From NCBI RefSeq assembly GCF_001442755.1, contig NZ_CP006369.1, positions 1 through 64,000 of the forward strand: a stretch of DNA of 64,000 nt. The letters run 5' to 3'. This stretch comes from Aureimonas sp. AU20 (GTDB lineage Bacteria; Pseudomonadota; Alphaproteobacteria; Rhizobiales; Rhizobiaceae). Below the pieces are notes generated by a model. That model saw only the letters and a program-made list of their open reading frames with translations. It did no database searches and had not been told where the DNA came from. Numbering within the stretch: the stretch's first letter is position 1; every line of letters begins with the position of its first letter. The translations under genes and the position numbers were made by a program. Positions 54,550-64,000 of the stretch are shown here, one piece after another.

Positions 54550-56041
54550 GTTCGACCCTCCCGGTCGTAGCAAAGGTCATGATCTGTTCGGCATTGATCG
54601 CTTCGCCCTCGACGGTGGCGACGATGGCGCCGGAGCGGAAGACGCAGACGCGGTCGCTCATCCCTATGACCTCCGGCAGTTCGGAGGAGATCATGATGAT
54701 CCCATGCCCCTCCGCCGCAAACGCGCGCATCAGCGTGTAGATCTCGGCCTTGGCGCCGACATCGATGCCGCGCGTCGGCTCGTCGAAGATGAGAACCTTC
54801 ATCTGATGGTTGAGCCAGCGGGCGATGACCACCTTCTGCTGGTTGCCGCCCGACAGCGTGTCGACGCGCGCATGCGGCCCCTGCGCCTTGACGCGCACCT
54901 GACCCATGGCGGCCTCGGTCGCGGCCACCTCGCGCTTGCGGTCGATGAACCAGTGGTTCCGGCGGTACTTGCCGTAATTGTTGAGCGAGATGTTCTGCAG
55001 GATCGAGAAGGAGGTGATGAGCCCCTGTTCTTTCCGGCTTTCCGGCAGGAGGCCGATGCCCTGCGCCAGCGCCTCGTCCGGCCCCGACAGGCGCGCCTTT
55101 CGCCCGTCGATCTCGAGTTCGCAGCGCGCAGCCGAATGGGCGCCGAGCATGGCGAGCACGGTCTCGGTGCGGCCCGAGCCGACGAGGCCGGCAAAGCCCA
55201 GGATCTCGCCGCGCCGCAGCTGGAAGCGCGAGACGGGGCCGCCCTTCTTCAGCTGAATCGCTTCCACCGCCAGCATGAGCGGGGCGCCCGCGTCTCGCGC
55301 GGGCTTTGGCGGAAAGTTCTGTTCCAGCCGGCGGCCGACCATCATCTCCACCAGCCGGTCGTTGTCGATCTCGCTGACGGCGCATTCGGCGACGAACTGC
55401 CCGTCGCGCAACACGGTGATCCGGTCGCAGATCTCGAAGATTTCCTCCAGATGATGCGAGATGAAGACCACGGCGACGCCCTGGCGGCGCAGCTCGCGCA
55501 TGACCTTGAACAGATGTTCGGTCTCGGACGGGGTGAGCGTCGCGGTCGGCTCGTCCAGCACCAGGATACGCGCGTCGAGAAGAAGCGCCTTTGCGATCTC
55601 GACGAATTGCTGCTGGGCGACCGAGAGCCGGTTCACCGGCACGCCCAGCGGCACCTCGACGCCGAGCCGGGCCATGACCTCGCCCGCCCGCATTCGCATG
55701 GCGCGCCGGTCGAGCAGCCGCAGAGGGCCACGGATCTCCCGCGCCAGAAACATGTTCTCGACCGCGTTCATATGCGGGATCAGGCTGAATTCCTGGAAGA
55801 CGATGCCGATGCCGGCCTCGATCGCCTGATCGTAGTCGGCGAACTGGCGCAGCTCGCCGTCGATGCGGATCGTGCCCTCGTTGGGCTTCAGAATGCCGCA
55901 GAGGATCTTCATCAGGGTCGACTTGCCGGCGCCGTTCTCGCCGAGCAGCGCATGGACCTCGCCGGCGCGAACCGTCAGGTCGATGCCATGCAGGACCTCG
56001 ATGCGGCCGAAGCTCTTCTTGATTCCCCGAAGTTCCAGCAT
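54539..56041 (-). CDS. Ribose-type ABC transporter ATP-binding protein (two ATPase domains)
   Basis: A 500-residue tandem ATPase as in RbsA. The first domain has [24 protein letters not shown] (a signature variant typical of this family) and [11 protein letters not shown]. The second has an altered Walker [10 protein letters not shown], with [15 protein letters not shown] and [15 protein letters not shown]. The ATG at 56041 follows GGGAGC; an ATG 12 bases further upstream is an alternative. Confidence 0.93.
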   Translation of the reverse strand: MLELRGIKKSFGRIEVLHGIDLTVRAGEVHALLGENGAGKSTLMKILCGILKPNEGTIRIDGELRQFADYDQAIEAGIGIVFQEFSLIPHMNAVENMFLAREIRGPLRLLDRRAMRMRAGEVMARLGVEVPLGVPVNRLSVAQQQFVEIAKALLLDARILVLDEPTATLTPSETEHLFKVMRELRRQGVAVVFISHHLEEIFEICDRITVLRDGQFVAECAVSEIDNDRLVEMMVGRRLEQNFPPKPARDAGAPLMLAVEAIQLKKGGPVSRFQLRRGEILGFAGLVGSGRTETVLAMLGAHSAARCELEIDGRKARLSGPDEALAQGIGLLPESRKEQGLITSFSILQNISLNNYGKYRRNHWFIDRKREVAATEAAMGQVRVKAQGPHARVDTLSGGNQQKVVIARWLNHQMKVLIFDEPTRGIDVGAKAEIYTLMRAFAAEGHGIIMISSELPEVIGMSDRVCVFRSGAIVATVEGEAINAEQIMTFATTGRVEHVD

Positions 56042-56100
56042 GTTCGCTCCCATCGTGCCGAGGAGCCCCCGCCGCCCGTAAGCGGCGGAGGCGGGGCGGC

Positions 56101-57018
56101 TTACCAGCTGAAGTCGGCGGCGTTCTTGGAGTCCACGACGCGCACGTCGATCGGCACTTCCTTGGGCACCACGCGCGCGCCCCACTTCTGCGCCAGCGCC
56201 ATCGCGAGGCCGACGCGGACCTGATCGCGCGGGAACTGCGCGGTGGTCTCGATGAAGGGCGTGCCGTCGGCCACCGCCTTCACCGCTTCCGGCGCGCCGT
56301 CCACGGAGGTCAGCTTGATGTCGCGGCCCGAGCCTTGGATGGCGGCGAGCGCGCCCATGGCGCCGCCGTCGTTCACCGAGAAGATGCCGGCGAGGTTGGG
56401 GTGCGATTGGATCATGTTCTCGACGACGCCGAGCGCGACCGAGCGGTCCTGGCGGCCGTTCTGCGTGTCCACCAGCTTGATGCCGGAGAACTCGCCGAGC
56501 GCGGCCTTGCAGCCCTCGACGCGCTGCAGGATCGGGATCACCGGAATGCCGTCGAGAATGGCGACCTCGCCCTGGCCCTTCAGCGACTCGCCGAGATACT
56601 TGCAGGACATGTAGCCGGCGTCGCGGTTCTTGGAGCCGACGAACGTGTCCACCGGGCCGTTGGCATTGGCGTCCACCGCCACGACGATGACGTTCTGCGC
56701 TTTCGCCGCCTGAACGGCGGCCTCGATGCCGGCGCTGTCGGTCGGGTTGAGCAGGAGAATGTCGATCTTCTGCTGCAGCATGTCCTCGACGTCGGAGATC
56801 TGCTTGGCGACGTCATGGCCGGCGTCGGTGACGACCACATCGGCGCCGATGCTGGCGGCGGCCTCCTTCAACGCCTCCTGCATGGAAACGAAATAAGGAT
56901 TGTTCAGCTCCTGGAACGTCATTCCGATCTTGAGCTTGGGCGCGGTCTGCGCGCTGGCGGGCACCATGGAGGCGGCAAGGGCTGCCATGGACACGGCGAG
57001 AAGGGTCGATCGAAGCAT
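56101..57018 (-). CDS. Ribose-type ABC transporter substrate-binding protein
   Basis: A 305-residue periplasmic binding protein with a Sec signal peptide ([24 protein letters not shown]). It belongs to the LacI/RbsB-type sugar-binding family: [43 protein letters not shown] and [21 protein letters not shown] ribosome binding site precedes the ATG. It is the first structural gene of the operon and should define the imported sugar or polyol. Confidence 0.93.
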   Translation of the reverse strand: MLRSTLLAVSMAALAASMVPASAQTAPKLKIGMTFQELNNPYFVSMQEALKEAAASIGADVVVTDAGHDVAKQISDVEDMLQQKIDILLLNPTDSAGIEAAVQAAKAQNVIVVAVDANANGPVDTFVGSKNRDAGYMSCKYLGESLKGQGEVAILDGIPVIPILQRVEGCKAALGEFSGIKLVDTQNGRQDRSVALGVVENMIQSHPNLAGIFSVNDGGAMGALAAIQGSGRDIKLTSVDGAPEAVKAVADGTPFIETTAQFPRDQVRVGLAMALAQKWGARVVPKEVPIDVRVVDSKNAADFSW

Positions 57019-57042
57019 GTTAAGTCCTCCCGGGCTTGGTTT

Positions 57043-57056
57043 GCGGACGCGTCCGC
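57043..57056. promoter_or_regulatory. Palindromic operator upstream of the polyol importer
   Basis: GCGGACGCGTCCGC is a perfect 14-bp palindrome 24 bp upstream of the binding-protein start, in the short spacer after the AraC gene. It is a candidate regulatory site. AraC proteins usually prefer direct repeats, so another factor may bind it. Confidence 0.45.
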
Positions 57057-57114
57057 TCGTTTCCGGCAGCGTGAAGCTGCGGATGGGTGAAGGTCGGTGG
57101 CTGGAGGCCGGCGG

Positions 57115-57996
57115 TCAGCTGGCCGTGGCGAAGGCCTCGTTGGCCGCGAAATTGGCGCGAAACTGCGAGGGCGAGAGGCCCTTCAGCTTCAGGAAATGAC
57201 GGTTGAAATTGGAGAGGTTGGAAAAGCCGACCTCGAAGCAGATGCTGGCGATCGAGGCGTTGGGCTCGGTCAGGAGCATCTGGCAGGCGAGGTCGATGCG
57301 AAGCTGGTTGCGGTAGCGCACCAGGGTCGTGCCGGTGTGGCGCTTGAAGGCGCGCGAGAAGACGCTGGGGCTCTGACCGACGATCTCGGCGAGATCGCCT
57401 TCCTCGACGCTCTGCGTGAGATGTTCGCGCAGATGCGCCAGCGCCCGGTTGATGCCGCTGTCCTTGGTCTGCGACAGGTTGGGCTCGAAGCTGAGGCTGG
57501 CCAGGACCTCGTGCTCGCCGGCCTGAAGATGGTCGAGCACTTCCCAGAACAGGGCGATGCGCCTCAGGCCCTGCGCGTCCACCAGACGGCGCATGAGCGG
57601 CGTGACGGCGGCGCTGGTGGCGTCATCGAACAGGAGCCCGCGCCGCGAGCGCTCCAGAAGCGGGCGCAGCGCCTGCATCTCGGCGATGGCGCCGCTCGCC
57701 CCTTCGATGAAGCTCTCGGGAAACTGCACGACGATGGTGCGCACCGGCACGCTGTCGCCCTCGGCGATGTCGCTGATCCAGTTCTGCGGCAGATTGGGGC
57801 CGGTCATGATGAGCTGGCCGGGCGAGAACCGGCCGGCGAAGTCGCCGATATAGTAGCGGCCGGAGGTCGCGACGACGAGGTGGATCTCGTATTCGGGGTG
57901 GTAGTGCCAGCGCACGGTGCGGAACGGATAGCCATGCATCCAGGCCGCGAAGGACTCGCCCTTGCGAATATGCACGAGTTCCAGATCAGGCTGCAT
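57115..57996 (-). CDS. AraC family transcriptional regulator
   Basis: A 293-residue activator. The N-terminal cupin (20-110: YHPEYEIHLVVATSGRYYIGDF) binds the inducer, probably the imported polyol. The C-terminal pair of helix-turn-helix motifs contains LAEIVGQSPSVFSRAFKRHTG and SIASICFEVGFSNLSNFNRHF. It lies directly upstream of, and on the same strand as, the importer and catabolic genes, 96 bp before the first. Confidence 0.9.
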   Translation of the reverse strand: MQPDLELVHIRKGESFAAWMHGYPFRTVRWHYHPEYEIHLVVATSGRYYIGDFAGRFSPGQLIMTGPNLPQNWISDIAEGDSVPVRTIVVQFPESFIEGASGAIAEMQALRPLLERSRRGLLFDDATSAAVTPLMRRLVDAQGLRRIALFWEVLDHLQAGEHEVLASLSFEPNLSQTKDSGINRALAHLREHLTQSVEEGDLAEIVGQSPSVFSRAFKRHTGTTLVRYRNQLRIDLACQMLLTEPNASIASICFEVGFSNLSNFNRHFLKLKGLSPSQFRANFAANEAFATAS

Positions 57997-58410
57997 GACC
58001 GCGCTCCTCCCCAGCCGCGTCGCCCCTTTCGGGCCTGTCGAGCCGCGAGGTCTCCCAACCTGCGGGTCCGAACAATCGGCAAGGGGACCATAGGGCCAGC
58101 TGTTGCCGGGCCGCTACATCGGGACGATCAAGACATCGATACTTTTTTGGCCGATCGGGGTCGAAAAAGCGGGAAGAGGGCTTCGCATCGTTCGAGCAGG
58201 CGAGGCCGCATCCCATACGGCAGGCGGCTTTGCTCGTGCTATCTCGGGCGGTTGCGAAGACAAACTGGTGGTAAGGGGCCTAAGAGTTTTTCTGAGAGCG
58301 AAAACGCAACTGCAAAAATCGGGCACTTTCGCCTTGTACTTTTTCGCAACTGCGTTGCCCCAGGCTGCCTGGTTAGGGCGAGCGCGAAAGCGAGGGGCGC
58401 GCGGCGGGTT
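57997..58410. other. Intergenic region with GCAACTGC repeats
   Basis: About 414 bp between the AraC gene and the end of the GGDEF/EAL gene. CGCAACTGC occurs twice (near 58306 and 58349). The second forms GCAACTGCGTTGC, a palindrome. It probably holds the araC promoter. No gene is supported. Confidence 0.45.
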
Positions 58411-60354
58411 TCAGATCATCGCCATCAGGGCCTCGGCCGGGCCCTGCTCGCGCTCCGGCTTGGGCCGCGCCGACGTCCGCCGCGCCTCGGCCTCGATCCG
58501 AGCCAGCGAGGCCTCGGGCGAGAGTGGCCTGTCGAAGAGATAGCCCTGGCCCTGGTGGCTTCCGGCGGAGGCGACGATCTGGCGATGCTCTTCCGTCTCG
58601 ACGCCTTCGGCGACGATGGTGAGGTTCAGCCGGCGCGCGAGATCGCAGGTGCCCGCGATGATGGCGATGCCTTCCTCTCGATGCGACCTGCTGCGCAGGA
58701 AGGACTGGTCGATCTTGATCTTGTCGAAGGGAAAGCGCCGGAGATAGCTGAGCGAGGCATAGCCCGTGCCGAAATCATCGAGCGAGATGCGGCAGCCCAT
58801 GGCCCGCAGCGCGTGAAGCACGGCGAGCGCCCGCTCGTCGTTCTCGATCAGCGTGCTTTCGGTGATCTCGATTTCCAGGCGCTCGGGCTCCAGCCCATGC
58901 CGGGCAAGACTGGCGGTCGTGTGCTGCACCAGGAGCGGATCCACCAGCTGGTCGGCCGAGACGTTGACCGCGACGAAGGTCTCGGTGGGGAAGCGCGCCG
59001 CCTGCCGGCAAGCCTCCTCGATCACCCAAAGGCCGACCATGGCGATCTGGCCGCTTTCCTCCGCCACGGGAATGAACTCGACCGGTGAGATCAGGCCGAG
59101 CTCATGGTGCTGCCAGCGCAGCAACGCCTCGAAGCCGCAGGTGAGGCCGGTCGAGAGATCGACGATCGGCTGGAACAGGAGGAAGAACTCGCCGCGCGCG
59201 ATCGCCTCCCGCATGCCGTTCTGAAGCGCCTGTCGCCGGCCCAGATGCTGGTTCATCTCGGGGCGGAAGACGACGAACCGGTTGCGCCCCGCCGCCTTCG
59301 CCTCGTAGAGCGCGATGTCGGCATGTTTGAACAGGCACGTGCCTTGGTGCAGCCCCGCCCCGCCGGAGCTGAGGCCGAGCGTGACATGCGAGCGAACCTG
59401 CCGGTCCTCGATGTCGAACGGGCTGCGGACCTGCTCCAGGATGCGCTCGCAGCAGGCGATGCCCCGGGCCTCGGCGTCCGATCCGCGATAGAGAACCGCG
59501 AACTCGTCCCCTCCGATGCGCGCGATCATCGCCGCGTCCCCACAGGCCCAGCGCAGGCGTTGGGACAGTTCGATCAGCAGCTTGTCGCCCGCCGCGTGGC
59601 CGAACGTGTCGTTCAGCGTCTTGAAGTGATCGACGTCGAGCAGGATCATCGTCTGATCCTCGCCTTCGCCCTGGCGCAGGGCGTGGCTGAAGGCGAACCG
59701 GTTGGCGATGCCGGTCAGCCAGTCGGTGCGCACGATCCTGTCGAGATGCGCGTTCTGCCGCAAGACGACCACCATCAGCCCCGCGCCGAACAGAACGAGA
59801 GACAGGGTCACGCAGCAGATCGCCGCGAAGATGACGATCAGCCAGTTCTGGTTGCTCTGGATCTCGTTGCTGGCCTGGCTGTGCGCCTGGCCGGCGAGGC
59901 GAAGCACCGGGCCGACGAAGGGCCGGAGCTGGTCGATGGTGAGGGTCAGCATCGTCGGGTCGGGCAGCTGCGCGATCAGGGGCGCCAGGGCCAGCACCTC
60001 CCGCTGGAGATTCCCCAGGACCTTGCCCTGCGCCGATTTGGGGTCGACGCGATTGATCGTGACGATGCTCAGCCGGTTGACCAGAATGGCGTAGCGGAAC
60101 CGAACCTCCTCGATCGAGCCCTCTCCCCGGCTTTCCTCCAGCGCCAGCTGCAGGCGCATCAGCTCCGCCGCCGTCTGACCGAAGTCGAAGGTCGTGTTGT
60201 AGCGCGAGGCCTCCATGATCCGGCGCTGATAGGTGTAGGCGAGGAGGGAGCTCGCGACGGCCGCGAGCGCCAGCACGGCGGTGATGACGGTGAGCCAGAG
60301 CTTGAGCCGGCGGCACCGGGCCGCGGACCTGCGGAACATTCGACCGGCGATCAT
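58411..60354 (-). CDS. Membrane GGDEF/EAL cyclic-di-GMP enzyme
   Basis: A 647-residue inner-membrane protein. TM1 is about 19-42, a helical periplasmic domain about 43-165, TM2 about 168-200, GGDEF domain 205-375 with intact IGGDEFAVL and DVDHFKTLND, then EAL domain 385-630 with FEALLRWQH, NVSADQL and DDFGTGYASLSYLRRFPFDKIKIDQSFL motifs in order. Both synthase and phosphodiesterase catalytic motifs are retained. The ATG overlaps the stop of the upstream Tat-exported protein gene by four bases, so that protein probably feeds a periplasmic signal to it. Confidence 0.92.
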   Translation of the reverse strand: MIAGRMFRRSAARCRRLKLWLTVITAVLALAAVASSLLAYTYQRRIMEASRYNTTFDFGQTAAELMRLQLALEESRGEGSIEEVRFRYAILVNRLSIVTINRVDPKSAQGKVLGNLQREVLALAPLIAQLPDPTMLTLTIDQLRPFVGPVLRLAGQAHSQASNEIQSNQNWLIVIFAAICCVTLSLVLFGAGLMVVVLRQNAHLDRIVRTDWLTGIANRFAFSHALRQGEGEDQTMILLDVDHFKTLNDTFGHAAGDKLLIELSQRLRWACGDAAMIARIGGDEFAVLYRGSDAEARGIACCERILEQVRSPFDIEDRQVRSHVTLGLSSGGAGLHQGTCLFKHADIALYEAKAAGRNRFVVFRPEMNQHLGRRQALQNGMREAIARGEFFLLFQPIVDLSTGLTCGFEALLRWQHHELGLISPVEFIPVAEESGQIAMVGLWVIEEACRQAARFPTETFVAVNVSADQLVDPLLVQHTTASLARHGLEPERLEIEITESTLIENDERALAVLHALRAMGCRISLDDFGTGYASLSYLRRFPFDKIKIDQSFLRSRSHREEGIAIIAGTCDLARRLNLTIVAEGVETEEHRQIVASAGSHQGQGYLFDRPLSPEASLARIEAEARRTSARPKPEREQGPAEALMAMI

Positions 60355-60845
60355 TCGATGTTGACCTCCGCCAGCTGCCAGACGGCCTGGGCATAGTAGC
60401 TGCGGCGCTGCAGGTCGCTGCGCCGATCGAAGGGGAACATCAGGAAGACCGGTCCCTTGTCCGCGATCGTCATGACCCGGCCGTTCTGGCGCGTGGCCAG
60501 AAGCGCCTCGGCATTCGCCATGTCGGTGCGGTCCGCCTCGGCCTCGTAGTCGTTGAGGGCCACGAGATGGAGTTTGTCGCCGGTGATGCCGCTGGCCGCG
60601 AGGCAGTCTTGCAGCAAGACGCCGCTGAACTCTACGACGCCCTCGGTCCAGGGCGTCGTGGTTCGAAAGCTCGTCTGCGGCAGGGCGTCTATGTCGGCCA
60701 AGTCGAGAGGGACCGTGATACTCGCGCCGTTCGAACGACCGCTCAGCGTGAGGATCGCGGTCTTGGCGAAGGCGGGCGTCCAAGCGGAGCCGCTCGCAAG
60801 CGCCAAACTGGCCAGGGATTTCGCGAAGAGGCGGCGAGTCAGCAT
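60351..60845 (-). CDS. Tat-exported molybdopterin-oxidoreductase-like periplasmic protein
   Basis: A 164-residue exported protein. The N terminus MLTRRLFAKSLASLALASG carries a twin-arginine signal (TRRLFAK against S/TRRxFLK). The mature part resembles small proteins of the oxidoreductase molybdopterin-binding type: TPWTEGVVEFSGVLLQDCLAASGI and VALNDYEAEADRTDMANAEALL. The cofactor-ligand cysteine of true enzymes is not obvious beyond LQDC. ATG 60845 is preferred to an upstream TTG. The overlap with the GGDEF/EAL gene suggests a sensor role. Confidence 0.75.
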   Translation of the reverse strand: MLTRRLFAKSLASLALASGSAWTPAFAKTAILTLSGRSNGASITVPLDLADIDALPQTSFRTTTPWTEGVVEFSGVLLQDCLAASGITGDKLHLVALNDYEAEADRTDMANAEALLATRQNGRVMTIADKGPVFLMFPFDRRSDLQRRSYYAQAVWQLAEVNIE

Positions 60846-61269
60846 ACGGAAGTTCCCAATCGTCAGGCCCAAAATAGGGCGAAAAATCTTACTATTGTGC
60901 GTAAAGCCGCAGTCAAAAACTCGGTTTGCTTGGATGAGTGTGCCCCGGCGAATGAATCAAGCCGATCGGGCGACTGGAGTAGCGCAGTGTTTCAATGCGG
61001 CAAGATGGTTTTTGCAATTTTTATGAGGGATCGGAGGGTAATCCATCGACGCTCAACAGTCGTAATTAGAACTTAGACTTGAAAGGGTTGCCGCTTAGCC
61101 TCGCTCCCGGTCCGGGCGCCGCCTCGTTTCCTTGCTTCATGTTCGATTCCGGGGGCCGCGCGTTTCTCCAAGAGGCGCGGCGGCGCGTGAACAAATGGTC
61201 ATGCGGCGGCCGGGAACGCCCTGCCGGCTGGGGCTTTTAGGGACGACCTGAACCAAGCGCGGGCTCCTC
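60846..61269. other. Intergenic region between divergent genes
   Basis: A 424-bp spacer, AT-richer near 60870-61080, with promoters for the Tat-signal gene on the left and the GMC oxidoreductase on the right. No repeat, terminator or gene stands out. Confidence 0.45.
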
Positions 61270-62892
61270 ATGATCGAAGATCGCTATGACGTCGTCATCA
61301 TCGGCTCCGGGCCTGGGGGCGGGACGATGGCCTGGAAGCTGGCTCAGACCGGCAAGCGCATCCTGCTCGTGGAGCGCGGCGACTATCTCAAGCGCGAGCG
61401 CGCGAACTGGGACACGAACGAGGTCTTCGCCAAGGGCCGCTATCAGGTGGACGAGACCTGGGCCTCGTCGGACGGGGCGACGTTCAAGCCGGGCCTTCAC
61501 TACTTCGTCGGCGGCAATTCCAAGGTCTATGGCGCCGTGCTTCTGCGGCTGCGGGTCGAGGATTTCAGTGCCGTGCGCCATCCCGGCGGCGTCGCGCCGG
61601 AATGGCCGGTGAAATACGACGAGTTCGAACCCTATTATCAGGCGGCCGAGGAGCTGTTCGAAGTGCGCGGCGCGCGGGGCGAGGACCCGACCGAGCCGCC
61701 CGCCCCCAAACCCTACAAGCACGCCGCGATCCGTCACGAGCCGCGCATTCAGAAACTCTCCGACGACTGGGCGCGGGAGGGGTTGCATCCGTTTCACCTG
61801 CCGATGGGCGCACTTCTCGACCAGGACGAGACGGGGGCCGCGACGCCGCATTCGCCCCTCTTGCGCTGCGACCCGTTCGACGGCTATCCCAGCCTGACCA
61901 ACGGCAAGTCGGATGCCCAGATCATCTGCGTCGATCCCGCGCTTGCCGCGCATCCCAACCTGACGCTGCTGAAGAACGCTTATGTCGAGCGTCTGACGAC
62001 CGACGCCTCGGGCGGCTCCATCACCGGGGTCGAGACGATCGTAGAGGGGCGCCGGCACACGATCCGGGGCGACATCGTGGTGGTGGCCTGCGGCGCGTTA
62101 TCCTCGGCGCTGCTGCTCCTGCGCTCGCCAAGCGACCGGCATCCCGATGGGCTCGCCAACCGCTCGGGGCTGGTCGGTCGCAACTACATGCGCCACAACA
62201 ACGCGACGGTTCTCGCCATATCGCGCGATCCCAACCCGACCGAGTTCCAGAAGACCTTGGGCCTCAACGACTTCTACCACGCCCATGCGAAGTCGCCGCT
62301 CAACCCGTTCGAGTTTCCGCTCGGCCATATCCAGATGGTCGGCAAGTCGGACGGCACGCAGGTCGAGGTGGAGGGGCTGCCGCCGTTCCTCCATTGGCTG
62401 CCCGAAAAGCCTTTCGACTGGATCGCCCGGCATTCCATCGATTTCTGGCTGACTTCGGAAGACCTGCCGCTCCTGGAGAACCGCGTCCATTACCGCAACG
62501 GGCAGGTCCATCTCGACCTCACCGAAAGCAACATGGACGGCCACCGCCAGCTTCGCGAGATGCTGCGCCGGATTTGCGATAAGGCCGATATCCATCCGCA
62601 TCTGATGGACCGCACGCTCTATCTCGGCAAGGACACGCCGATCGGCGGCACGGCGCACCAGGCGGGCACGCTGCGCTTCGGCGAGGACCCGGCGACGGCC
62701 GTGCTCGACCGCGACTGCCGCGCCCATGGGATCGACAATCTCTATGTCACCGACGCCAGCTTCTTTCCCTCGATCGGCGCGGTGAATCCGACCCTCACCA
62801 TCATTGCCAACGCGCTGCGCGTCGCCGACACTGTCGCCACCCGCCTCGGCGCCCGTGCTCCCGCCGTTTCATCCCCTGAGGTCTCGTCATGA
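61270..62892 (+). CDS. GMC family FAD oxidoreductase
   Basis: A 540-residue flavoprotein that oxidises an alcohol or sugar. The FAD motif is VVIIGSGPGGGTMAWKLAQ, with VERGDYL. The C-terminal active-site block reads LYVTDASFFPSIGAVNPTLT. No signal peptide is visible. It is coupled by a four-base overlap to zwf, suggesting a role in glucose or gluconate metabolism or in NADPH supply. The substrate is unknown; cellobiose/glucose-type oxidation is possible. Confidence 0.88.
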   Translation: MIEDRYDVVIIGSGPGGGTMAWKLAQTGKRILLVERGDYLKRERANWDTNEVFAKGRYQVDETWASSDGATFKPGLHYFVGGNSKVYGAVLLRLRVEDFSAVRHPGGVAPEWPVKYDEFEPYYQAAEELFEVRGARGEDPTEPPAPKPYKHAAIRHEPRIQKLSDDWAREGLHPFHLPMGALLDQDETGAATPHSPLLRCDPFDGYPSLTNGKSDAQIICVDPALAAHPNLTLLKNAYVERLTTDASGGSITGVETIVEGRRHTIRGDIVVVACGALSSALLLLRSPSDRHPDGLANRSGLVGRNYMRHNNATVLAISRDPNPTEFQKTLGLNDFYHAHAKSPLNPFEFPLGHIQMVGKSDGTQVEVEGLPPFLHWLPEKPFDWIARHSIDFWLTSEDLPLLENRVHYRNGQVHLDLTESNMDGHRQLREMLRRICDKADIHPHLMDRTLYLGKDTPIGGTAHQAGTLRFGEDPATAVLDRDCRAHGIDNLYVTDASFFPSIGAVNPTLTIIANALRVADTVATRLGARAPAVSSPEVSS

Positions 62893-64000
62893 CGCCGTCC
62901 CCCACCGCCCGCGCGGCCGCGCCGCCCTGCACGCTGGTCATCTTCGGCGCGGCGGGCGATCTGACCAAGCGCCTGCTCGTGCCCTCGCTCTATGATCTCG
63001 CCGCCGCCGGGCTCTTGGACGGCTCGATGCGCGTCCTCGGCGTCGACCGGGCCGATCTCACCGACGCGAGCTGGGCCGAGGGCATCACCCGGTCGCTGCA
63101 CGAGCTCGCGGCCGATCCGGGCGCGGAATTCAACGCCGGCACGATCCGCGACGAGGTCTGGAACCCGCTGCGCGCGCGCCTGTCCTATCTCAAGGGCGAC
63201 ATCACTGAGGCCTCGACGTTCGAAGCGCTGCGCGCCCATGTCTCGGGCAATGCCGTCTTCTATTGCGCGGTCTCCTCGCGCTTCTTCGCGCCCATCGCCG
63301 AAGGGCTCGGTCGTGTAGGGTTGCTCGAAGAGGGGGAGGGGGCGTTCCGACGTCTCGTGGTGGAGAAGCCCTTCGGCAGCGATCTCGCCTCCGCCCGCGC
63401 CCTCGACGCGGAGCTTCTGTCGGTGGCCGGGGAGAGCCAGATCTATCGGATCGACCATTTCCTCGGCAAGGAAACGGTGCAGGCGATCCTGGCGCTGCGC
63501 TTCGCCAACCGGATCTTCGAGCCCATCTGGTCGGCCGAGCATATCGACCATGTCGAGATCACCGCGGCGGAGACGCTGGGCGTCGAGGGGCGCGGGCATT
63601 TCTACGAGCAGGCGGGCGCGCTCCGCGACATGGTGCCGAACCATCTCTTCCAGCTTCTTTCGATGCTCGCCATGGAGCCGCCCGAGAGTTTCGCCGAGAA
63701 GCCGGTGCGCGACGCCAAGGCGAAGCTTCTGGCCGCCGTGCGGCCCGTGCAGCCGGGTGATGCCGTGCGCGGCCAGTACGGCGCAGGCGTCCTGAACGGC
63801 GAGCCGCGCGCCGCCTACCGCGCCGAGCCGGATGTCGCCCCGAACAGCGAGACCGAGACCTATGCCGCGCTGAAGCTGACGATCGACGCGCCGCGCTGGG
63901 AGGGTGTGCCCTTCTACCTGCGCTCGGGCAAGCGCATGACGGCGCACCGCACCGAGATCGTCGTCACCTTCAAGCCCGCCTCGCATGCGCTGTTTGCCGA
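62889..64000 (+). CDS. zwf: Glucose-6-phosphate dehydrogenase (partial, runs off the window)
   Basis: The first 370 residues of the NADP enzyme that opens the pentose phosphate and Entner-Doudoroff routes. FGAAGDLTKRLLVPSLYDL is the cofactor motif, EKPFGSDLASA carries the conserved lysine, and RIDHFLGKE is the active-site signature. The later AEPDVAPNSETETYAALKL block is also present. ATG 62889 overlaps the GMC stop. No stop codon occurs before the end of the window. It appears intact so far. Confidence 0.95.
   Translation, partial: MTPSPTARAAAPPCTLVIFGAAGDLTKRLLVPSLYDLAAAGLLDGSMRVLGVDRADLTDASWAEGITRSLHELAADPGAEFNAGTIRDEVWNPLRARLSYLKGDITEASTFEALRAHVSGNAVFYCAVSSRFFAPIAEGLGRVGLLEEGEGAFRRLVVEKPFGSDLASARALDAELLSVAGESQIYRIDHFLGKETVQAILALRFANRIFEPIWSAEHIDHVEITAAETLGVEGRGHFYEQAGALRDMVPNHLFQLLSMLAMEPPESFAEKPVRDAKAKLLAAVRPVQPGDAVRGQYGAGVLNGEPRAAYRAEPDVAPNSETETYAALKLTIDAPRWEGVPFYLRSGKRMTAHRTEIVVTFKPASHALFA

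Overview
The window is high-GC DNA, densely packed with ATGA, GTGA and TTGA gene overlaps, from an alphaproteobacterium of the order Hyphomicrobiales (Rhizobiales). An Aureimonas/Aurantimonas-like source is a guess from gene style, not proven. It opens with a RepA/RepB partition module, a candidate antisense RNA and a non-standard initiator. It is therefore most likely part of a repABC-type megaplasmid or chromid. No rRNA, tRNA, CRISPR array, transposase or phage gene was seen.

Layout. 1-3470: repA, repB, ctRNA region and a RepC-replacing HTH protein, with parS-like palindromes at 1324 and 8066. 3665-11665: single genes (DUF2252, small stress-like and hypothetical genes, a PHB-depolymerase-family esterase, a ribbon-helix-helix regulator with its own operator, DUF2254). 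11753-20042: a four-gene, minus-strand surface-glycan operon rich in fusions. It includes a 1130-residue glycosyltransferase/Gfo-Idh-MocA/alcohol-dehydrogenase-like protein and a glycosyltransferase/GH1-like protein. 20337-27142: a GntR regulator, an NTF2-like gene and an operon with a polar amino acid type ABC importer, a class V aminotransferase-like enzyme and a dihydropyrimidinase-like hydrolase, closed by a terminator. 27700-39661: two chemoreceptors, an esterase-like phytase-family protein, a DUF1127 microprotein, a hybrid histidine kinase, a Na+/H+ antiporter and a MarR regulator.

40107-49508 is the most original part. A GSA-aminomutase-like gene diverges from an eight-gene overlapping operon: MtnX-like phosphatase, arginase-fold protein, ArnE/F-like half-transporter, esterase, PF04339-type acyltransferase, second ArnE/F-like half-transporter, sensor kinase and NtrC-type activator. 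Both divergent promoters read as sigma-54 (-24/-12) promoters, with two 15-bp palindromes between them. The system looks self-contained and self-regulated, and its product is unknown.

50335-57996 is a polyol/pentitol catabolic operon: ribose-type ABC importer, two SDR dehydrogenases, an FGGY kinase and an AraC regulator. 58411-60845 couples a Tat-exported molybdopterin-oxidoreductase-like protein to a GGDEF/EAL enzyme. The window ends inside zwf, which overlaps an upstream GMC oxidoreductase gene.
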